From positions 1 through 9,957 of the forward strand of contig JAUXJK010000045.1 of NCBI GenBank assembly GCA_030624785.1: a stretch of 9,957 nt of DNA, read 5' to 3'. The notes beneath the pieces were generated by a model, which had not been told where the DNA came from, did not search any database, and worked only from the letters and a program-made list of their open reading frames with translations. Below, in pieces: positions 6,068-9,957 of this stretch. Source of the stretch: Actinomycetes bacterium (GTDB lineage Bacteria > Actinomycetota > Thermoleophilia > Gaiellales > Gaiellaceae). Every line of letters starts with the position of its first letter. The stretch's first letter is position 1. A program made the translations under genes and the position numbers.

Positions 6068-6096
6068 AGGCTACAGGGCCAGGCCTGTCCTGTCGA
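6068..6096 (-). promoter_or_regulatory. Promoter of the FrnE-like selenoprotein gene (leaderless)
   Basis: On the minus strand TCGACA (6096-6091; 5 of 6 to TTGACA) is followed by 17 bases, TAGCCT (6073-6068), six bases (GATGTC) and the ATG at 6061. This is a good sigma-70-type promoter whose start point falls on the start codon. It also fixes the ATG at 6061 as the gene start, which has no Shine-Dalgarno. It supports the view that the segment before the TGA is still expressed. Confidence 0.6.
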
Positions 6097-6173
6097 CGCG
6101 CCATCACCGTGATTCTTGACAATCGCGGCGTCGATGCGGGAGGACGCGTCTGCTCCGGCGCGAACGGGTCGTC

Positions 6174-7196
6174 ATGGAACTAGGAATGGTTGGGCTCGGA
6201 CGGATGGGGGCGAACCTCGTTCGTAGGCTGGTCGCGGACGGGCACGAGTGCGTCGTCTACGACGTCAACGAGCGCGCGGTCGACGAACTCGCGGCTGAAG
6301 GTGCCACGGGAGCTGGGAGCATGGAGGCGCTTGTGAGCGGCCTCAGCAGGCCGCGTGCGATCTGGATCATGGTTCCGACGCAGTTTGTCGGGCCAATCGT
6401 CGAGGAGCTTGGCGGGCTGCTCGAGCCGGGCGATGTGATTATTGACGGCGGCAACTCCTACTACCGAGACGACGTTGATCGGGCTGAGGCGTTGAGGCCC
6501 ATGAGGATCGACTACGTCGACGTCGGTACGAGTGGAGGCGTCTACGGACTTGAGCGAGGGTTCTGCTTGATGATCGGCGGACGAGCCGAGACCGTCGCTC
6601 GACTCGATCCGATCTTTCGCACGCTCGCCCCTGGCGTTGACGCCGCCGCGCGAACTCCAAAGAGGGAGGGAGAGCCTCTTGCAGCGGGAGAGAACGGCTA
6701 TCTCCACTGTGGGGAGCACGGAGCCGGACATTTCGTGAAGATGGTTCATAACGGCATCGAATACGGGCTGATGGCTGCTGTCGCAGAGGGCCTGAACATT
6801 CTCGAAAGCGCTGGCATCGGCCTCGAGGAGCACGCACGGGATGCGGAGACGGCGCCGATCAGAGAACCGCACTACTACAGCTATGACTTCGACATTCCCG
6901 CGATCGCCGAGGTCTGGCGCCGGGGCTCGGTCGTGTCATCGTGGCTGCTCGACCTCACCGCCGAGGCGCTCGCGAAGTCGCCGAACCTCTCTGAGTTCAG
7001 CGGTCGGGTCTCCGACTCGGGTGAGGGTCGCTGGACAGTCGTCACGGCCGTCGAGGAAGCTGTGCCGGCCCCGGTTCTTACGGCGGCGTTGTACGAGCGC
7101 TTCAGCTCTCGCGGCGAGTCCGGTTTCGCCGATCAGGTCCTCTCAGCCATGCGTAAGGAGTTTGGCGGTCACGTTGAGAAAGCCGCCGGCGGCTGA
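6174..7196 (+). CDS. gnd: 6-phosphogluconate dehydrogenase, short NAD-type (decarboxylating)
   Basis: This 340-residue enzyme oxidises and decarboxylates 6-phosphogluconate to ribulose 5-phosphate in the pentose phosphate pathway. The Rossmann loop is GLGRMG at 7-12. Asp30 ends the second strand (VVYDVN), which favours NAD over NADP. GGNSYY (92-97) and DVGTSGGVYG (116-125) form the substrate-site signature. The catalytic Lys189 and Asn193 sit in GAGHFVKMVHNGIEYG. SDSGEGRW in the C-terminal helical domain is typical of the short form of about 300-340 residues, as opposed to the 470-residue NADP enzyme. The start is ATG at 6174, immediately before the first beta strand; no strong Shine-Dalgarno is visible. 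It is divergent from the selenoprotein gene, separated by 112 bases, and heads a cluster with glucokinase 21 bases downstream. Confidence 0.95.
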   Translation: MELGMVGLGRMGANLVRRLVADGHECVVYDVNERAVDELAAEGATGAGSMEALVSGLSRPRAIWIMVPTQFVGPIVEELGGLLEPGDVIIDGGNSYYRDDVDRAEALRPMRIDYVDVGTSGGVYGLERGFCLMIGGRAETVARLDPIFRTLAPGVDAAARTPKREGEPLAAGENGYLHCGEHGAGHFVKMVHNGIEYGLMAAVAEGLNILESAGIGLEEHARDAETAPIREPHYYSYDFDIPAIAEVWRRGSVVSSWLLDLTAEALAKSPNLSEFSGRVSDSGEGRWTVVTAVEEAVPAPVLTAALYERFSSRGESGFADQVLSAMRKEFGGHVEKAAGG

Positions 7197-7217
7197 TTAG
7201 GTGACACACTACGCTGC

Positions 7218-8207
7218 GTGATCCTTGCTGGTGACATCGGCGGCACCAACTCACGTCTCGCCTTGTTTGAGCGTGATGCGCGGGCACCAAAACACTTCGA
7301 AGTGTTTCCGAGTGGCGAATTCTCGAGCCTCGAGCCCATTCTCGAGCGGTTCCTTGGCCCCGCACGGCCCAAGCTCGCTGCGGCGAGCTTCGGGATCGCA
7401 GGCCCTGTGCGCCTCGGACGTGCCAATGCGACGAACCTGGGGTGGGGAGTCGAAAGTACATCGCTCGCTCGAGCGCTTGGGCTCAAGAATGTCGGACTGC
7501 TCAACGATCTAGAGGCCACCGTCTGGGGTATCGAATGGCTCCAGCCGAATGAACTCCTCGCGCTCAACGACGTTCCTGCCGACTCGGCGGGCAACGTCGC
7601 TGTAATAGCTGCCGGAACAGGGCTTGGCCAGGCCGGACTCATCCGGACCGCTGAAGAATCTGTGCCTTTTGCGACCGAAAGCGGCCATGCTGGTTTCGCG
7701 CCGGAGACGGCGGACCAATCGAGATTGCTCGACTTCCTGCGGAACCCGTCCGAACCCCATGTGAGCGTCGAGAATGTGTGTTCGGGCACTGGGCTGGAGA
7801 ACATCTACCGGTGGTGCCTGGCTGAAGGTGGACAAGCCGAACCGGGATGGCTACATGAGGATTCCCAACACGGTGACGCCGCCGCCGCGATCGCGGCGGC
7901 GGCTCAGGCTGGGACAGACCAGCTCGCGAAGCGGGCTCTCGCGACATTCATCGAGATATATGGAGCGGAGGCGGGCAACCTGGCGCTACGGCTGATGGCG
8001 ACCGGCGGGGTGTATGTCGCCGGTGGAATCGCAGTGAAGCATGTCAATCAACTCTCGGCGGGCGGTTTCATGGAGGCGTTCGTCGCCAAGCCTCCACTGT
8101 CTGAGTTGCTACGGCGTATTCCGGTTCACGTAGTAACAAATGATCGGACAGCGCTTCTTGGAGCGGCACGGCATGCCGTGAGCGGGCAAGATAGGCCCGC
8201 AACATGA
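7218..8207 (+). CDS. glk: Glucokinase (bacterial ROK-independent type)
   Basis: This 329-residue ATP-dependent glucokinase is of the E. coli Glk type and makes glucose 6-phosphate. The N-terminal phosphate motif is GDIGGTNSRLALF (5-17). The catalytic base is Asp97 in LLNDLEA. The ATP-binding segment contains AAGTGLGQAGL, and ESGHAGFAP and ENVCSGTGLENIY complete the sugar site. VYVAGGIAVKHV is the C-terminal adenosine motif. The start is GTG at 7218, the only one that places the first strand correctly; AGGTG from 7199 is a distant, weak ribosome site. The stop TGA overlaps the ATG of the next gene. With the upstream 6-phosphogluconate dehydrogenase it feeds glucose into the oxidative pentose phosphate route. 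Confidence 0.93.
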   Translation: MILAGDIGGTNSRLALFERDARAPKHFEVFPSGEFSSLEPILERFLGPARPKLAAASFGIAGPVRLGRANATNLGWGVESTSLARALGLKNVGLLNDLEATVWGIEWLQPNELLALNDVPADSAGNVAVIAAGTGLGQAGLIRTAEESVPFATESGHAGFAPETADQSRLLDFLRNPSEPHVSVENVCSGTGLENIYRWCLAEGGQAEPGWLHEDSQHGDAAAAIAAAAQAGTDQLAKRALATFIEIYGAEAGNLALRLMATGGVYVAGGIAVKHVNQLSAGGFMEAFVAKPPLSELLRRIPVHVVTNDRTALLGAARHAVSGQDRPAT

Positions 8208-9220
8208 AGTTTGACGCGACGCTCCGAGGAATCGAGCTCAAAGACGCGGGAACGTGGGCCGGAGCCTGCGAAGAGTTGGGATTCGATGGCATCTGGACGA
8301 CCGAAACCGACACGGATCCGTACTTTCCTCTCGTGCTTGCCGCCACCAGAACCAAGCGCGTTGATTTGGGCACGGGCATTGCACTCGCGTTCCCGCGCAG
8401 CCCGACGCATTTGGCGCATGCGGCCTGGGATCTCAACACGCTCTCGCAAGGCCGGTTCATCCTTGGCCTCGGCTCCCAGGTCAAAGCCCACGTGGTCCGG
8501 CGCTTCAGCGCCGAATATGAACGTCCGGTAGCGCGGATGCGCGAGGTAGTCGCAGCCGTCCGCGCGATCTGGGCGACCTGGTCTGACGGCGCGCCGCTCG
8601 ACTTTCGAGGCGAGTTCTTTCAACACACGCTGATGCCTCCTGCGTTCTGCCCTCCCGACCACGGCATTGGGCATCCGCGAATCGCACTGGCCGGCGTTCA
8701 GCCTCGGATGACGGAACTCGCGGGCGAAGTGGCGGACATCTTCTTGGCCCATCCACTGCAGACCCGTTCGTATGTGGCCGAGAAGCTGGTGCCCGCTATC
8801 GAACGAGGGCTCGAGGCCGCTGGACGCGGGCGCTCCGATATCGAGATCAGCCTGGCTCTCTTCGCGATCTCGGGCGACGAAGAGCGCGCCGACGTTCGCC
8901 GTCGCATCGCATTCTACGCCTCGACCCCGCAATACCGGCCGGTCCTCGAGGCACATGGCTGGGGAATGCTAGGCGAGAAGCTCCATGCTCTTACACGCGC
9001 GGGGAAGTGGGATGAGCTGCCCAATCACGTTCCGGACGAGGTCATCGACGAGGTGGCTGTTTCTGGGACCACGGCCCAAGAACTGGCCGAGCAGACGCGT
9101 GCGCGTTACGAAGGCTTGGTCGATCGCGTGAATATCCACGCCGGAGAGGTGGCTGATCTCAAGCGTCTCGAGTCGCTGCGCAAGGCGTTCGCGGTGGTCG
9201 CGTCACCCAACGACGGTTAA
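8204..9220 (+). CDS. LLM-class F420-dependent oxidoreductase (TIGR03617-like)
   Basis: This 338-residue luciferase-like TIM-barrel protein resembles the TIGR03617 group of actinobacterial F420-linked enzymes. Motifs are TWAGACEELGFDGIWTTET, RVDLGTGIALAF, HAAWDLNTLSQGRFILGLG and MREVVAAVRAIW, the usual order in LLM proteins. HPRIALAGVQPRMTELAG and a C-terminal NIHAGE segment follow. Members use F420H2 or FMN; F420 is inferred from the family. The ATG at 8204 overlaps the glucokinase stop (ATGA), so it is cotranslated with glk. F420-dependent glucose-6-phosphate dehydrogenase belongs to the same superfamily, which makes a sugar-phosphate substrate worth considering, but the family resemblance is not to that enzyme. 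It is convergent with the cupin gene, 24 bases apart. Confidence 0.88.
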   Translation: MKFDATLRGIELKDAGTWAGACEELGFDGIWTTETDTDPYFPLVLAATRTKRVDLGTGIALAFPRSPTHLAHAAWDLNTLSQGRFILGLGSQVKAHVVRRFSAEYERPVARMREVVAAVRAIWATWSDGAPLDFRGEFFQHTLMPPAFCPPDHGIGHPRIALAGVQPRMTELAGEVADIFLAHPLQTRSYVAEKLVPAIERGLEAAGRGRSDIEISLALFAISGDEERADVRRRIAFYASTPQYRPVLEAHGWGMLGEKLHALTRAGKWDELPNHVPDEVIDEVAVSGTTAQELAEQTRARYEGLVDRVNIHAGEVADLKRLESLRKAFAVVASPNDG

Positions 9221-9244
9221 GGTAACGCGCGACGGCTCTTCGAT

Positions 9245-9643
9245 CTAACGCTCGACGTGGTTCACGCCGCCGTCCGGCCCGAGGACAAGGTCCCTTTCTC
9301 TATCGGGAACGTGGTCGAGCGGAACCGGCGAGAGCGCTTCCATGAAGGTCACTCCGTGCTCCGAGACGAGCTCGTGCTTGAGCCCGCGGTTCACGACTAC
9401 GACATCTCCGGCCTTGAGCCGCTTCCACTCTCCGTCGATGGCCATATCGACCTCACCATCGACGATGAACATCGCCTGCTCCGTGTCAGCATGGCTATGG
9501 AGCGGCACCTTCTTGCCTGGTTCGTACACGACGCGACACAGCAGCACCTGCTCGCCGCCGATCGCGTGCAGTCGTACACCGTCGACGAACTCGAAGGCGT
9601 CAACGCTGTTCCATGTGCGAAATGGGGACTTATCTGATGCCAA
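9245..9643 (-). CDS. Single-domain cupin protein
   Basis: This is a 132-residue single cupin barrel. Motif 1 is PLHSHADTEQAMFIVDG with metal ligands His49, His51 and Glu55. Motif 2 is GDVVVVNRGLKHEL with His90. The fold binds a metal ion and serves isomerases, dioxygenases or small-molecule sensors; the substrate cannot be told. The start is TTG at 9643, chosen because AGAGGAGA ends four bases before it. The upstream molybdopterin-subunit gene ends 10 bases away, so the two are in one operon and the cupin may act on the same catabolic pathway. Confidence 0.88.
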   Translation of the reverse strand: MASDKSPFRTWNSVDAFEFVDGVRLHAIGGEQVLLCRVVYEPGKKVPLHSHADTEQAMFIVDGEVDMAIDGEWKRLKAGDVVVVNRGLKHELVSEHGVTFMEALSPVPLDHVPDRERDLVLGPDGGVNHVER

Positions 9644-9647
9644 AGCG

Positions 9648-9655
9648 TCTCCTCT
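9648..9655 (-). promoter_or_regulatory. Strong Shine-Dalgarno deciding the TTG start of the cupin
   Basis: Minus strand AGAGGAGA (9655-9648), four bases CGCT, then TTG at 9643. It overlaps the stop codon of the preceding gene (TAG at 9656-9654). It is the best ribosome site in the window and contrasts with the Shine-Dalgarno-free genes at 3077, 4778 and 6061. Confidence 0.75.
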
Positions 9656-9957
9656 ATCCAGCTTGAAAGCTCAGGGTGCTGTCCCGGTCGCCGACTGCGT
9701 TGATAGAGATCTCCTCGTCGAAGACGACGCGCTTTCCATACCGCCGGGGCTCGTGCTGGCCGGCGTTCTTCTGCTCCAGTGCTCGTAGAATCCGCTCAGG
9801 TGTCAGTGGAGCCTCCGTCACCCAGACGCCGATCGCGTCGTACACGGCGTTGGCGATCGCCCCGGGCTGAGCATTGTTGGCCATTTCGCCGATTGCCTTC
9901 GCGCCAAAGGGCCCGTCGGCTGATGGGTTCTCGAGAATCACTGACTCGATCTCGGGA
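9654..9957 (-). CDS. Xanthine dehydrogenase-family molybdopterin-binding subunit, C-terminal part
   Basis: The frame is open to the right edge, so only about the last 100 residues of a protein normally 700-800 residues long are seen. ENPSADGPFGAKAIGEMANNA is the C-terminal signature of molybdenum hydroxylases. The Glu in GAKAIGE is the catalytic base that activates water at the Mo centre. The following AIANAVYDAIGVWVTEAPLTPERILRAL is also typical. The family hydroxylates purines, aldehydes, CO or aromatic heterocycles; the substrate cannot be assigned from this fragment. GTG at 9939-9941 is internal, since PEIES precedes it in frame. The cupin gene follows after 10 bases. Confidence 0.92.
   Translation of the reverse strand, partial: PEIESVILENPSADGPFGAKAIGEMANNAQPGAIANAVYDAIGVWVTEAPLTPERILRALEQKNAGQHEPRRYGKRVVFDEEISINAVGDRDSTLSFQAG

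Noticed and set aside
6116..6121. TTGACA as the -35 of a gnd promoter
   Set aside because: The hexamer is perfect, but no acceptable -10 lies 16-19 bases downstream.
9221..9244. Bidirectional terminator between the LLM and cupin genes
   Set aside because: Only a 4-bp inverted repeat (GTTA/TAAC) near the stop could be found, which is too weak to support a terminator.
1..9957. CRISPR array, insertion sequence, tRNA or phage element
   Set aside because: There are no regularly spaced repeats, terminal inverted repeats, transposase motifs or tRNA-like cloverleaf, and coding regions fill almost the entire window.

Overview
This is a high-GC, gene-dense stretch of bacterial chromosome. The likely source is an actinobacterium, with class Thermoleophilia my best guess. 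The reasons are a luciferase-like F420-type oxidoreductase, short-form NAD-type 6-phosphogluconate dehydrogenase, tight ATGA gene overlaps, and several genes with a -10 hexamer 6-7 bases before the start codon, which is typical of actinobacterial leaderless mRNAs. No insertion sequence, phage gene, tRNA, rRNA or CRISPR array is visible.

Left end (1-924): the 3' part of a branched-chain-type aminotransferase enters from the left. It carries two lesions, an internal deletion and a frameshift in a G run. A short leader region with a plausible promoter follows, then a conserved-looking 84-residue protein of unknown function.

Centre (925-6061): a plus-strand zinc-free quinone oxidoreductase-like MDR enzyme meets a convergent minus-strand thiolase, and their two stop codons share one CTAG. 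The minus-strand block reads, in transcription order: DsbA/FrnE-like thiol oxidoreductase, Ala/Pro/Gln-rich protein, CopD-like membrane protein, site-2 protease with CBS domains, thiolase. The main finding is the first gene. It is intact from 6061 to 5399 except for one in-frame TGA at codon 20, exactly where the first active-site cysteine of CxxC belongs (UxxC). A 9-bp stem-loop begins 7 bases after that TGA, where a bacterial SECIS element must lie. This gene is very probably a selenoprotein that an ordinary ORF caller truncates to its last 151 residues.

Right part (6174-9220): a plus-strand sugar-metabolism cluster of 6-phosphogluconate dehydrogenase, glucokinase and an LLM-class (TIGR03617-like) oxidoreductase. 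The last two overlap by ATGA. No glucose-6-phosphate dehydrogenase gene is in the window.

Right end (9245-9957, minus strand): the C-terminal part of a xanthine dehydrogenase-family molybdopterin subunit runs in from the right edge. A small cupin follows it in the same operon and starts at TTG behind a strong Shine-Dalgarno.
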